A stretch of DNA of 64,000 nucleotides from Myxococcales bacterium (GCA_007120035.1 SKON01000002.1:31831-95830); one strand, 5' to 3'; positions 37,420-47,115 are shown, counted from the first letter of the stretch. The notes: a model not told the origin generated them from the letters alone. Made by a program: numbers and translations.

Positions 37420-38184
37420 ATGATCCGGTCCCCCGCTTCCACACTCACGACCCTCCTTGTGGGCGCCTTGCTCTTGACGTCCACCGTGGCGGAGGCCCAG
37501 ACGATTCGCTCTCAGTCCGACTCGTCGGGCCCCACCAATGTCACTGTGGTCCGCCCGGGAGAAGCCACCATCCCTGCGCAGCCGGCACAGCGGGAGACAT
37601 CCAGCGGGGATGCTCAGGCCGAGGCGTCCGGAGATGAGTCCTCCGCGGTCACCGGATCCTACCGAATCTCTCTCCACGGCACGGCCGGAACCCGGGAGCA
37701 AGAGCGAGAGCGTCAACGGATCCTCTCCCTGGAGGCCGACGAGATCTACCGGGGCGTGATCCCGGGCAAGCGCGACGAGGTAGAGCATCTGAGGCGAGCT
37801 CATGAGGAAGGCTCACGCAGCGATCGCCCCAACAACCTGACCTGGATCGGCTTTCAACCCGAAGAGCAACGGACTCGGGTCTTCTTCCAGTCGCCCCGGC
37901 CCATGGAGTACCAGATCCAGAGAGATCCCGACGGCCTGGTCGTGACTTTCCAGAACGCCACGATCCCGGCCCGGAACTTCTCCCGCCTTATCGACACCTC
38001 CTACTTTCACCGCTCCGTCTCTCAGATCGAGGCCTCCCAGGTCGGAGATCGGACCGTGGAGGTGCGCCTGGAGCTCCGTGGATCGCCGGAGCCGACTGTC
38101 CGAACCGAGGGGAAGTATCTCTTCCTGGACTTCCCCCACCGAGAAAGCGATGCTTCCGGGAGTCAATCCACAGACTCCCCGTGA
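37420..38184 (+). CDS. Secreted AMIN-like domain protein
   Basis: A 254-residue exported protein with a signal peptide (cleavage near AEA-Q), a Ser/Gln/Glu-rich low-complexity part to ~80, and then a ~110-residue beta-rich domain at ~135-245 (LTWIGFQPEEQRTRVFFQS, YQIQRDPDGLVVTFQNATI, VEVRLELRG, YLFLDFPH). This alternation matches AMIN domains, which bind the peptidoglycan or the secretin/cell-wall machinery. AGGAG at 37409-37413, 6 nt before the ATG, supports the start. The next gene begins 28 bp after its stop, so the two form an operon. Specific partner unknown. Confidence 0.72.
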   Translation: MIRSPASTLTTLLVGALLLTSTVAEAQTIRSQSDSSGPTNVTVVRPGEATIPAQPAQRETSSGDAQAEASGDESSAVTGSYRISLHGTAGTREQERERQRILSLEADEIYRGVIPGKRDEVEHLRRAHEEGSRSDRPNNLTWIGFQPEEQRTRVFFQSPRPMEYQIQRDPDGLVVTFQNATIPARNFSRLIDTSYFHRSVSQIEASQVGDRTVEVRLELRGSPEPTVRTEGKYLFLDFPHRESDASGSQSTDSP

Positions 38185-38212
38185 GTCTCTCCCCAAAGCC
38201 CTGTGCTGATCC

Positions 38213-40201
38213 ATGCGGGCCTCTCTGGCGCTGGCCATTCTGATCGCTGCGGTGGTGTTGTCTTCCTCGGCGGCCGCTGAGCCCCTGGAGCTCCCCTCCC
38301 CTGCCCCCTTTGAAGAACTCGCCGACGGGTTACGCCTGCCGGCGACGTCCCCCTATTGGACCTGCGCTCCCCGGGGAGACCTTTGTTCTGAGGTAGCCAT
38401 CGAGCTGCCAGGGTCGACGGTGATCCTCGAGGGGGTGATCCGTGACGCCTCGGGGCTGCATGCCAAGATGGTCCATCTCGTCTGGAACGACGGAGAGCTC
38501 CTGGGGCTCCGTGACCTGCTGCTCTCCTCCGAAGAGGAGTTCTTGATTCTGGAGGCGTCGTCGGGCCACCTGGTGAGCACCGACGAGGAGCTGCGGTTCG
38601 AGGCGGTTCGTGTCCAGTACCAGGAGAACCGGGTCCGCGAGCTCTTCCTCTCGGAGCTGTCCTGGCTCGACGAGACGGGGCTGGTAGCGACCGCAGTGCG
38701 AGCGGAGCTCCGGGATGGAGTCTGGCACCTCGAGGGATTCGAACTCCACGGTCCCGGTCCGCGCACGGCCCGGGCCGGCCCGGGCCAGATCCCCCGCGGG
38801 TGGCTGCCCCCCACCGTGGAGGCCGGTGACGCCGGTGTCTACGCAGAGGGGTTGGTACACCTGGGAGACCCGGCCCTGAGCCTGGGCGCGAGCGCCGACA
38901 CGGCGCTCACCGGGGGGCTCTTCCTGGCTCATTGGTCTCAACCCACGGGCCTGTGCGCCCGAGAGCCCTGCGGGCACTATCCCCTTCGCCTTCAGGGGCG
39001 GATCAACCCCGACGGGTGGGAGGTCGAACTCCAGGGAGAGGCATTTACCGATGGGAGAGCGCGCCACGGAGCCCTCGATCTGGACGGCGTGGCCCACTCC
39101 GGTGGCAGCGGCCCGCCGCCGATCACGGACCGGCTCCGGCGCCAGGGGCTCTTTCACGAGACCTCGCGGCAGCGGGCGGGCCTCTCCCTCTCCGGGGTGA
39201 ACCGTGAACTCACGGTCAGCGCGCTGACCATCGCCGACACCAGAGCACTGCAGGTCCGATCCCTCTTTGAGGAGGCTCGCACGGAGGTCCGGGTTCACTA
39301 CGGCACGAGGCTCCAGCTCGACGAACAGACCTCGGCGTCGATCGCCATCGGACACGGAGAGGTGCTGGAAGGCCCCCCGGCGCGGGAGACCCGGGTCCGG
39401 GCCGCTGGCGAGCGGATCCTGGGGAGCCTGAACCGGGCGTACCTGCGACCTGCCCTGCAGGGAGAGCTAGTGTTTCAAGCCCAACACGGCGACGACGGCA
39501 CGACCTCCGACTCCTTCGCCGACATCGACGCGCTCCTGGAGGGTGGCCTGGGTCTGACAGGCGCCCCGGGAGGGCTGTCCCATCGGCTCCGCCCCCGGCT
39601 GGTCCTGGGGCGACGGCTCGTCGGCGAGTTGGGGCCTCGAAACCTGGCCGGCGCCGGGGTCCACCAGACCTTCCAGGGGCCCCGGGGAGCCTCGCTCTCC
39701 CTCCCCGTGGAGGCGGTCCTTCGAGACGACGGCCGCCTCGCGAACTGGCGACCGGCTCTCCGCGGTCAAGCGGTGGCTGATATGGGGCCCCTGCTCCTCC
39801 ACTCTCAGGTGACCTGCGACGGTCTCTGCGACGAGGTTCGCCTCCTCACCATGGCCCAGGTGTCGTGGACGGCGACGATTCGAACCATCCATGTTGGCCG
39901 GTGGCAATCGGCCGAGTGGATCCCGATCCCCCTCTTCGATGATGCCCGGAGCTCCCTCCTGGAGCGCACCCAGGACCAGACCGGAGGGCTCCACCTCCAG
40001 GGTGTGCGGGTGTCCCGAGGGCAATACTTTGGGGAGGCTTCTCTCCACGGGAGCCTCGAGGATCCACTGCGGGGCGCAGAAGTAGCGGTGGGGTACTACT
40101 CACCGCGCGTGGGATGGGGGGTGGAGGCTCGTTCTGCTGCCGAGCCCGCCGAGGGCCAATGGGCTGTCCTGGTGGGGATCAGAACTTCGCCCGGGCCTTG
40201 A
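38213..40201 (+). CDS. Large secreted beta-rich protein, possibly outer-membrane (LptD-like?)
   Basis: A 662-residue protein with a signal peptide (MRASLALAILIAAVVLSSSA, cleavage near AAA-E). The N-terminal ~200 residues are beta strands with an LptA/OstA-like feel (VILEGVIRDASGLHAKMVHLVW, VSTDEELRFEAVRVQYQEN). The rest, from ~210, has long amphipathic strands and Gly-rich turns, ending VGIRTSPGP, not with the terminal Phe expected of many outer-membrane barrels. The LptA-like-then-barrel order suggests an LptD-type or secretin-associated protein, but the similarity is by eye only. It follows the AMIN-like gene by 28 bp. The 3' end overlaps the convergent TPR gene by 23 bp. Confidence 0.5.
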   Translation: MRASLALAILIAAVVLSSSAAAEPLELPSPAPFEELADGLRLPATSPYWTCAPRGDLCSEVAIELPGSTVILEGVIRDASGLHAKMVHLVWNDGELLGLRDLLLSSEEEFLILEASSGHLVSTDEELRFEAVRVQYQENRVRELFLSELSWLDETGLVATAVRAELRDGVWHLEGFELHGPGPRTARAGPGQIPRGWLPPTVEAGDAGVYAEGLVHLGDPALSLGASADTALTGGLFLAHWSQPTGLCAREPCGHYPLRLQGRINPDGWEVELQGEAFTDGRARHGALDLDGVAHSGGSGPPPITDRLRRQGLFHETSRQRAGLSLSGVNRELTVSALTIADTRALQVRSLFEEARTEVRVHYGTRLQLDEQTSASIAIGHGEVLEGPPARETRVRAAGERILGSLNRAYLRPALQGELVFQAQHGDDGTTSDSFADIDALLEGGLGLTGAPGGLSHRLRPRLVLGRRLVGELGPRNLAGAGVHQTFQGPRGASLSLPVEAVLRDDGRLANWRPALRGQAVADMGPLLLHSQVTCDGLCDEVRLLTMAQVSWTATIRTIHVGRWQSAEWIPIPLFDDARSSLLERTQDQTGGLHLQGVRVSRGQYFGEASLHGSLEDPLRGAEVAVGYYSPRVGWGVEARSAAEPAEGQWAVLVGIRTSPGP

Positions 40202-40907
40202 TCTTCTTCAGCCGGGGGTGGTCGGGCCGCAGCTTTTCCACCTGCCGAATCGCGTCGTGGGCCATCGGGGTGTCCCGGGTGTTGATTCCGAATCGAGCCA
40301 CCAAGATCGCGATCTCAGCGTTGTCCGGCTCCATTCGATGAGCCCGCAAAAGGCCTCGTCGCGAGTCTTCTCGAACCTCCGGGCTGGTCGGGTCGAGCTT
40401 GAATCGAGTGTAGGCCAGGTTTGCCAGGATGATCCCGCGGCTGGGGTCGTACTCGCAGGCCCGCTGCAGGTGCTCGTTGGCAGAGTTGAAGTCTCCCAGG
40501 CGCAGATAGGTCAACCCGTCCCGAAAGTAGATATCTCCCAGAGCTGCCGAGTCGGGATCGACGCTGGGCAGCTGCGGCATGGTCTCCGGGGCCGTCGACG
40601 AGGGCGGAAACTCCGGAGGCGGCGCCGCCGCCCGAAGCTCCACGAAGGCCCGGCCGATGGCCCGACGCACGTCGAGGGCTTTGCGAGTCAGATCCATATC
40701 CCCCAGGCGCTGAAAGTTCTCGGCCCGGTAGAAGCGCTCGTACCGCTCGTACCGTTCTCGAACCTCTTCTTCATGGGCCGAGGGCTCAAGGTTCAAGATC
40801 TCGAAGGGATCAGAAGCGGCCTTAATCCGATCAAAGTCTTCCTGGACGATCGCCTGTATCCGGCTGATCCGGCTGGCGCGGTCCTCGCTGGCGTCCAACT
40901 TGGTCAT
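40179..40907 (-). CDS. TPR protein with degenerate J-like N-terminus
   Basis: A 242-residue, probably cytosolic protein. Residues ~35-100 (DPFEILNLEPSAHEEEVRER, RKALDVRRAIGRAFVEL) have the helix pattern of a J domain but no HPD. Residues ~125-235 hold TPR pairs (LGDIYFRDGLTYLRLGDFNSANEHL, IAILVARFGINTRDTPMAHDAI). This layout parallels the HVD J-protein at 29498, suggesting a related scaffold family. Start ATG 40907 has no visible SD. It diverges from queA, with a 165-bp gap that has a 10-bp palindrome (CTTAGCTAAG, 40951-40960) but no clear promoter. Confidence 0.65.
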   Translation of the reverse strand: MTKLDASEDRASRISRIQAIVQEDFDRIKAASDPFEILNLEPSAHEEEVRERYERYERFYRAENFQRLGDMDLTRKALDVRRAIGRAFVELRAAAPPPEFPPSSTAPETMPQLPSVDPDSAALGDIYFRDGLTYLRLGDFNSANEHLQRACEYDPSRGIILANLAYTRFKLDPTSPEVREDSRRGLLRAHRMEPDNAEIAILVARFGINTRDTPMAHDAIRQVEKLRPDHPRLKKIKARAKF

Positions 40908-41072
40908 GACGCGTAGAAACAGTGAAATTCAGTTTTGACTGCGACGAAAGCTTAGCTAAGTGTAGCATGCCCGCTGCGGGTAACAAGTTTCCTGCCCCTT
41001 TCTGTTCGCGTGGGCCGGCCCCGGCCCCGTGCCTGGCCCGCTAACCCCCTTCCCCACCAAGCCTTTCCCACT

Positions 41073-42215
41073 ATGGAAGAAACACCCAGCGTTGGCGCTG
41101 ACGTCGATCTCAACGCCCTGGACGCCTACGACTACGATCTGCCCGAGGGGTTGATCGCCACCGAGCCGGCTCCGGACCGGACGGGATCGCGGCTCTTGGT
41201 CGATTCAGGAACCGGGGGGCTCGACCACCGGCGGTTCGCCGATCTGCCTCGGTATCTGCGTCCCGGCGATCTCCTGGTCTTCAACGACACCCGAGTGATT
41301 CCTGCTCGACTCCTCGTGAAAAAGTCCACCGGAGGAAAGGTGGAGCTCTTCGTGCTCCAGTCGTCCCCGGACTTCGACCAGCCCACGGGGAGCACCGTTG
41401 AGTTTCGGTGCCTGACCCGCTCGTCGAAGCCGGTGCGGTCCGGCACAGAGCTGACCTCCCGTGAATTTCCTCAGATGCCACCGATTCGGGTGAAGGAATC
41501 CGGGCCGGGGAAGGCCACCGTCGAGGCGGCCTGGGATGGCACGCCTCTGGAGTTTTTGGAGTCCTTCGGCCGCACTCCCCTGCCCCCCTATATCGAGCGG
41601 GCCCGTGAGCAACAGGGACTCCCGGTGACCACCGCTGCCGATCCCCAGCGGTACCAGACGGTGTACGCCCGGGCGCCCGGTGCTGTGGCGGCCCCCACGG
41701 CGGGACTTCACTTCTCTCCTGCGCTCCTCGACGAGCTCGACGCCCTGGGGGTCGCCCGGGCCAGCCTGACCCTCACCGTGGGCCCCGGCACGTTTCAGCC
41801 CGTGCGGGCCGAGCGCCTCGACGAACACGAAATGCACAGCGAGGAGTACACCATCCCGCCGGAGTTGAGCGCCCTCATCCAAAAGACCCGCCATCGAAAG
41901 GGTCGGATCGTCGCCGTGGGAACCACGTCGGCCCGGGCCTTGGAGGCCGAGATGGTCCGAGAGAACCCGTTCCAGCCCGGCTCCCGGTCCACGGACATCT
42001 TCCTGCGTCCCGGGGTCTCCTTCCGGCTCGTCGATGGGCTGATCACCAACTTTCACCTCCCCCGCTCTACCCTCCTGGCCCTCGTGGCGGCCTTCCTCGG
42101 CTTCGACCGCATGCGTCGGCTCTATCGGGAGGCCATCGCCGAGGGATACCGGTTTTACAGCTATGGAGACTCGTCGCTCCTCTTTCGAACTCCCCAGGAA
42201 GGACCCCATGCCTGA
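41073..42215 (+). CDS. queA: S-adenosylmethionine:tRNA ribosyltransferase-isomerase
   Basis: A 380-residue cytosolic enzyme of queuosine synthesis, transferring the ribosyl part of SAM to preQ1-tRNA to give epoxyqueuosine. Recognised by YDYDLPEGLIATEPAPDRTGSRLL, LLVFNDTRVIPARL, FGRTPLPPYIER, APGAVAAPTAGLHFS and GTTSARALE, all at family positions. Length agrees with the family (~345-360) plus a ~20-residue N-terminal extension. ATG 41073 has no clear SD; GTG 41010 upstream is not better. It overlaps tgt by 8 nt, so the two steps are coupled. Confidence 0.95.
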   Translation: MEETPSVGADVDLNALDAYDYDLPEGLIATEPAPDRTGSRLLVDSGTGGLDHRRFADLPRYLRPGDLLVFNDTRVIPARLLVKKSTGGKVELFVLQSSPDFDQPTGSTVEFRCLTRSSKPVRSGTELTSREFPQMPPIRVKESGPGKATVEAAWDGTPLEFLESFGRTPLPPYIERAREQQGLPVTTAADPQRYQTVYARAPGAVAAPTAGLHFSPALLDELDALGVARASLTLTVGPGTFQPVRAERLDEHEMHSEEYTIPPELSALIQKTRHRKGRIVAVGTTSARALEAEMVRENPFQPGSRSTDIFLRPGVSFRLVDGLITNFHLPRSTLLALVAAFLGFDRMRRLYREAIAEGYRFYSYGDSSLLFRTPQEGPHA

Positions 42216-43347
42216 CGTCACCTGTGAGTGCTTCGACTTCCGAGAGGACGGCCGCGACGGCGCCGCCCGGGCCACCACGGTCACCGTCGCCCACGGGACC
42301 TTTCAGACCCCGATCTTCATGCCCGTCGGCACCCTGGGAACGGTCAAGGCCATGCGCCCCGACATCCTGGTCGACGAGGTGAAGGCCCAGATCGTCCTGG
42401 GAAACACCTACCATCTCTATCTGCGACCGGGCCTGGAGGTGATCGGCCTCCACGGCGGCCTCCACGAGATGATGGGGTGGAGCCGCCCGATCCTCACCGA
42501 CTCCGGGGGCTTCCAGGTGTTCAGCCTGAAGGACCTGCGCACCATCCGGGAGGACGGCGTGGAGTTCCAGGATCATATCTCCGGCAGCCGCCACTTCTTC
42601 ACCCCGGAAAAGGTCATCGAGATCCAGGAGGTCCTGGGCAGCGACATCATGATGGCCTTCGACGAATGTCCCCCCGCCGGCGTGGACGCCGCCTACATGA
42701 AGGAGAGCATGGCCCGGACGACCCGATGGGAGAAGCGATGTCTTGAGGCCCGCACCCGCACGGACTGCGCCCTCTTCGGGATTTTGCAGGGGGGAACAGA
42801 CCCCGGGTTCCGACGCCAGCACATCGAGGAACTCTGCGAGCTGCCCTTCGACGGGTTCGCCATCGGCGGGTTGAGCGTCGGAGAGCACTCCCAGGCCATG
42901 TACGACACCGTGGAGCTCTCCACGGAGCTGATGCCCGCCGACCGGCCCCGATACCTGATGGGTGTCGGCACCCCCGAAAATCTCGTGGAGTGCATCGGCC
43001 GGGGCGTGGACATGTTCGACTGCGTCCTACCCACCCGGAACGCCCGCAATGGCCAGTGCTTTACTCGAGAAGGGGTCGTCAAGATCCGCAACACCACCTT
43101 CGCCCATGACCTGCGGCCTCTCGACGAGGGATGCGCCTGTTACACCTGCACTCATTTCTCCCGGGCCTACCTGCGGCACCTCTACAAAGCCCGCGAGATC
43201 CTGGCCTCTCAACTCTGCACCCTACACAACCTCACGTACTACCTCGATCTCGTCGGTGACGCCCGGGAGGCGATCCTCGCGGGCCGGTTCGCGGCGTTCC
43301 GCGACGAGTTCTACGCTCGCCGACATCAGAACGGCGCCGAGCCTTGA
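42208..43347 (+). CDS. tgt: tRNA-guanine transglycosylase
   Basis: A 379-residue enzyme that exchanges G34 for preQ1 in the GUN anticodons of tRNA-Asp, Asn, His and Tyr. Signatures: LTDSGGFQVFSL (nucleophile region), MAFDECPP with the catalytic Asp, GGLSVGE, VDMFDCVLPTRNARNGQCFT and the zinc motif CACYTC...CTLHN. ATG 42208 has AGGAAGGA upstream and starts within the end of queA, 8 nt before its stop. With queA it provides the last two queuosine steps coded here; the preQ1-making genes are not in the window. Downstream yajC follows after 135 bp. Confidence 0.97.
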   Translation: MPDVTCECFDFREDGRDGAARATTVTVAHGTFQTPIFMPVGTLGTVKAMRPDILVDEVKAQIVLGNTYHLYLRPGLEVIGLHGGLHEMMGWSRPILTDSGGFQVFSLKDLRTIREDGVEFQDHISGSRHFFTPEKVIEIQEVLGSDIMMAFDECPPAGVDAAYMKESMARTTRWEKRCLEARTRTDCALFGILQGGTDPGFRRQHIEELCELPFDGFAIGGLSVGEHSQAMYDTVELSTELMPADRPRYLMGVGTPENLVECIGRGVDMFDCVLPTRNARNGQCFTREGVVKIRNTTFAHDLRPLDEGCACYTCTHFSRAYLRHLYKAREILASQLCTLHNLTYYLDLVGDAREAILAGRFAAFRDEFYARRHQNGAEP

Positions 43348-43482
43348 CCTTCGTCGTAACCGTTGATAAAGCACACCGTCCTGCTGGCCCCCCGGATGGG
43401 GTGAGCAGATTCTGCGGGAATGTTCTGGCCCCCAAATGAGCTTGAGGGTCAGTGACCGTGGCACACGCGTTGGAGTCATCCC

Positions 43483-43869
43483 ATGGATTGGACGAGCACC
43501 ATCATCGCTCAAGCCGGTGGCGGGTCGGGGCTAATGGAGACCTTGCTGCTCCTGGGGGTCATCTTTTTGATCTTCTGGTTCTTCATGCTCCGGCCACAGA
43601 AAAAAGAGTACGACCGGCACCAGGCGTTGGTGAGTTCTTTGAAGGTCGGTGACGAAGTGGTCACTGCCGGCGGTGTCTTCGGCAAGGTCGCCTCCGTCGA
43701 CGGGGACACCGTCCAATTGGAGTGCAACCGAGGCACGAAGTTCAAGATCGACCGCCAGAAGATTCAGAAGTCGGTCAAAGAGTTTGAGATGGAGAAGGAG
43801 CAGGAGGCCAAGCTCCGTCCCAAGAAGGATAAGAAGGACGAGAAAGACAAGAAGGACGACGACAAGTAA
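43483..43869 (+). CDS. yajC: Preprotein translocase subunit YajC
   Basis: A 128-residue inner-membrane protein: one membrane helix (METLLLLGVIFLIFWFFML, ~residues 18-36), then the cytosolic YajC core (RPQKKEYDRHQALVSSLKVGDEVVTAGGVFGKV). The end is a highly charged tail (KKDKKDEKDKKDDDK). It is part of the SecD-SecF-YajC accessory complex of the Sec translocon. GGAG lies 7 nt before the ATG. Gene order tgt-yajC-secD-secF is conserved in many proteobacteria. Confidence 0.94.
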   Translation: MDWTSTIIAQAGGGSGLMETLLLLGVIFLIFWFFMLRPQKKEYDRHQALVSSLKVGDEVVTAGGVFGKVASVDGDTVQLECNRGTKFKIDRQKIQKSVKEFEMEKEQEAKLRPKKDKKDEKDKKDDDK

Positions 43870-43959
43870 GCTGAGAGCTCGGAGACGAGCGAATCAAACG
43901 GCCGTCGAACGCGGTGCGCGCCCGCTATACCGATTCAGGCCGAGTGGAGTTTCCCCTAT

Positions 43960-45774
43960 ATGAAAAGCACACTAGTCCGCTGGAGCATCGTCTTCGTGGC
44001 GTTAGCCGTCGCGATTTATGCTCTGATCCCCACCTACATCGACTCCCAGAGCGGCAAGCTCGATGGCGAGCCCGGGTTCCTTGATGGGATCGCCGAGCAC
44101 TTCGTGGAGCCCCCGGCCTATGAAGGCGGCGAGGCCACCTGGAGGCACCGTCAGCCCCTGACCCTGGGGCTGGACCTGCAGGGAGGACTCCTCCTGCAGT
44201 ACCACGTCTACGTGGATCGGGCCGTTCAGGATCGCCTGGAGCGGATCGAGCGGGACATCGCCGAGCGGTTTGAGAACGAGCGTCCCGGCATCGACGTGAA
44301 CGTCCGGCACGCTCGTGGGGACACCCACATCGACATCACCTTCGGCAACTCGGCGGACCGGGATCTTCTGGACGACGACTTCCTCCTCCACTTCCAGCAG
44401 CTCAACCGGGTGGACATGAGCGCCACCCAGGTCCGGCTGGTGATGGACGAAGACTACATCGACGAGACCAAGGGCTTCGCCGTGGAGCAGGCCATCGAGA
44501 CCATTCGGTCTCGGGTCGATGCCCTCGGTGTCGCCGAGCCCACCATCGCCCGGCAGGGACTCAGCGACATCGTCGTTCAGCTCCCCGGGATTCGCGATGA
44601 AGACGTGGAGCGCGCCAAGCGCCTCATCGGTCAGACCGCCCAGCTTCGCTTCCAGATGGTCGACGACAGTGGCACCAACACCTACTTCAATCAGTTCCGC
44701 GGCCAGCTCCCGGAAGGCTTCGCCCTCCGGAACATCGACGGCGGGTACCTCTCGATCACCCATCGGGACAAGGACATGTTGGTCCGCCTCCTCGACGGTC
44801 GGGTCCCCGACGATCGGGTCATCGGCTTCCAGCACCACCCGGTGTACATCGATCGGGAAGAGGGCATCATCGACGAGACCCAGTCTTACTGGAAGACCTA
44901 CCTGATCTACCGGGAGACCGAGGTCACCGGTGACTACATCCAGGACGCCCGGGTCGCCATCGACCAGCAGTTCAACCGGCCCTACGTCGCCCTGAACTTC
45001 GATGCCCGGGGCGCCGAGCTCTTCGCCGAAACCACCACCAACTACGTGGGCCAGCGCTTCGCCATCATGATGGATGACGAGGTGGTCAGCGCCCCTGTGA
45101 TCAACGAGCCTATCACCGGCGGCCGAGCCCGAATCACCATGGGCTCCATGCGGTCCTTCACGGAGATTCAGGAAGAGGCCCAGGACCTGGTCATCTCACT
45201 TCGTCACGGCGCCCTCCCCGCTCCTCTGGAGCTTCAGTTCGAGACCCTCGTGGGGCCCACCCTCGGTCAGGACTCCATCGACTCCAGTATTCTGGCTCTC
45301 CTCGTGGGGAGCGCCCTGGTGATCATCTTCATGCTCTTCTACTACAAGGTCAGCGGCTTCATCTCCACCATCGCCCTGACGATGAACCTGATCCTGATCA
45401 TGGCTGGCCTGGCCTGGTTGGGGGCGGTCCTGACGCTGCCGGGCTTCGCCGGGATCATCCTCACCGTGGGGATGGCCGTGGACGCCAACGTGATCATCTA
45501 TGAGCGGATCCGAGAGGAGTACGTCTTAGGCAAACCGATGAGGGAGTCCATCAATGAGGGCTTCAATAAGGCGTACTCCGCCGTCTTCGACGCCAATATC
45601 ACGACGGGACTGGCCGCCCTGGTGCTGATGCACTACGGCACCGGCCCGATCCGGGGTTTCGCTGTGACCCTCCTGGTCGGGATCGCCTGCACCCTCTTCA
45701 CCGCTGTCTACGTCACGCGACTCTTCTTCGTGGAGTGGATGGACCGAAGCCGGAAGAACAAGCTGAGCATTTGA
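43960..45774 (+). CDS. secD: Protein translocase subunit SecD
   Basis: A 604-residue inner-membrane protein that, with SecF, uses the proton gradient to aid late export and folding. It has an N-terminal helix (~residues 6-26), LGLDLQGGLLLQYHV (a hallmark D1 motif), the large periplasmic P1 domain, and a C-terminal five-helix bundle (SILALLVGSALVIIFMLFYY, GIILTVGMAVDANVIIYERIREE, GLAALVLMHYGTGPIRGFAVTL). GGAG is 10 nt upstream of the ATG. Length is as expected. secF follows after 70 bp. Confidence 0.96.
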   Translation: MKSTLVRWSIVFVALAVAIYALIPTYIDSQSGKLDGEPGFLDGIAEHFVEPPAYEGGEATWRHRQPLTLGLDLQGGLLLQYHVYVDRAVQDRLERIERDIAERFENERPGIDVNVRHARGDTHIDITFGNSADRDLLDDDFLLHFQQLNRVDMSATQVRLVMDEDYIDETKGFAVEQAIETIRSRVDALGVAEPTIARQGLSDIVVQLPGIRDEDVERAKRLIGQTAQLRFQMVDDSGTNTYFNQFRGQLPEGFALRNIDGGYLSITHRDKDMLVRLLDGRVPDDRVIGFQHHPVYIDREEGIIDETQSYWKTYLIYRETEVTGDYIQDARVAIDQQFNRPYVALNFDARGAELFAETTTNYVGQRFAIMMDDEVVSAPVINEPITGGRARITMGSMRSFTEIQEEAQDLVISLRHGALPAPLELQFETLVGPTLGQDSIDSSILALLVGSALVIIFMLFYYKVSGFISTIALTMNLILIMAGLAWLGAVLTLPGFAGIILTVGMAVDANVIIYERIREEYVLGKPMRESINEGFNKAYSAVFDANITTGLAALVLMHYGTGPIRGFAVTLLVGIACTLFTAVYVTRLFFVEWMDRSRKNKLSI

Positions 45775-45844
45775 GGCCACGCCAACTCCGCGAAGATTCA
45801 AAACGGGCCGCCTCCGAGCTGCCCCCTTGAGGTAAGAGAACTCC

Positions 45845-47059
45845 ATGAAGATGCTCCAGATATATCCCTACGATGCGAACCGAAACATCCTCGGTCAGAG
45901 ATCGAAGACCAAGTGGATCTCCGCGTTTCTGTGCATCGCGAGCCTGATCCTCCTGATCGTCCCGGGCCCCCGGTTCGGGATCGACTTTCAGGGCGGCACC
46001 GAGATGATCCTCCACTTCAATGACACCGTCACCGATGAGCAGGTCAGAGAGGCCGCCTACTCCATCGGTCTGGAAGACGCCACGGTGCAGCGATTCGGCT
46101 CCGCCGCGGAGCGCCGGTTCCTGGTGCAGACCCAGGACGTCTCCGTGGTCGACGAGGTGCGAGTCTCCATGATCGAGTCCGAACTCCAGGGGTTGGGCGA
46201 CCTGGAGTGGGCTGAGTGGAACCCGGAGCAGCCGGACCGGATGGACCTCCTCTTCACGGTTCATAAGGAGATCTCCGACATCGAGGCCGCGATCCTCGCC
46301 GCCGGCCTCCAGCAGGTCGAGATCGAGGAGACCGGCCAGGCCGCTGAGCCCCGTTACCTGTTGCGATTCCAGGACCTCCAGCAGATCATTCGGTCCGGAT
46401 TCGGGGAGTATTTCGGTGACGCCTTCTCCGAGTCCGGTGGCCTGGAGCGGCTGGAGACCGTCGGGCCGCGGGCCGGGGAGCAGCTTCGTAACCAGGGGAT
46501 CTGGGCGATGATCGTCGCCCTCTTCTTCATCCTCGCCTACATCTGGGTTCGGTTTGACGCCCGGTACTCACCGGGAGCTGTGGCCGCCCTCTCCCACGAC
46601 ATCTTGATCTCCCTGGGCCTCTTCGTGGTGATCGGCATCGAGATCAGCCTGCCCATCGTGGCCGCCCTCCTGACGATCATCGGATACTCCCTGAACGACA
46701 CCATCGTCGTCTTCGACCGGATTCGAGAGAACCTCGAGAGCGCCGGCACCCGAAAGATCGAAGAGGTGGCCAACGAAGCCATCAACCAGACCATGAGCCG
46801 GACCCTGGTGACCTCGGCCACGACCTTCATGGCGGTCTTCTGCATCGCCTGGCTTGCGACGGGCCTGATTCAGGACTTCGCCATGGCCCTGATGGTCGGC
46901 ATCGTCGTCGGGACCTACTCGTCGATCTTCGTCGCCACCCCGGTGATGTTGAAGATGGACGCATACCTCAAAGAGCGTCGCAAGGCTCAGGAGCTCCTCG
47001 ACAAGGCGGATCGGAAAGATCCCACCGCCGAGGACCCCGACGGGGAAGGCGCCTGGTAG
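45845..47059 (+). CDS. secF: Protein translocase subunit SecF
   Basis: A 404-residue partner of SecD. It has the N-terminal helix (~residues 26-42), GIDFQGGTEMILHF, an extended P1-like periplasmic domain of ~180 residues (larger than in E. coli SecF), then the helix bundle with SLNDTIVVFDRIRENL and MSRTLVTSATTFMAVFCIAWLATG. A soluble tail (KERRKAQELLDKADRKDPTAED) follows. The ATG has GAGG upstream. The transcript terminates at 47082-47115. Confidence 0.95.
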   Translation: MKMLQIYPYDANRNILGQRSKTKWISAFLCIASLILLIVPGPRFGIDFQGGTEMILHFNDTVTDEQVREAAYSIGLEDATVQRFGSAAERRFLVQTQDVSVVDEVRVSMIESELQGLGDLEWAEWNPEQPDRMDLLFTVHKEISDIEAAILAAGLQQVEIEETGQAAEPRYLLRFQDLQQIIRSGFGEYFGDAFSESGGLERLETVGPRAGEQLRNQGIWAMIVALFFILAYIWVRFDARYSPGAVAALSHDILISLGLFVVIGIEISLPIVAALLTIIGYSLNDTIVVFDRIRENLESAGTRKIEEVANEAINQTMSRTLVTSATTFMAVFCIAWLATGLIQDFAMALMVGIVVGTYSSIFVATPVMLKMDAYLKERRKAQELLDKADRKDPTAEDPDGEGAW

Positions 47060-47081
47060 ACTTGTGGAAGCTTCGCCGGAG

Positions 47082-47115
47082 AACCCCGGGCCTTTTCAGC
47101 CCGGGGTTTTCTTTT
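47082..47115 (+). terminator. Rho-independent terminator after secF
   Basis: AACCCCGGGC (47082-47091), loop CTTTTCA, GCCCGGGGTT (47099-47108), followed by TTCTTTT. Strong intrinsic terminator separating the Sec operon from recJ. Confidence 0.93.
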
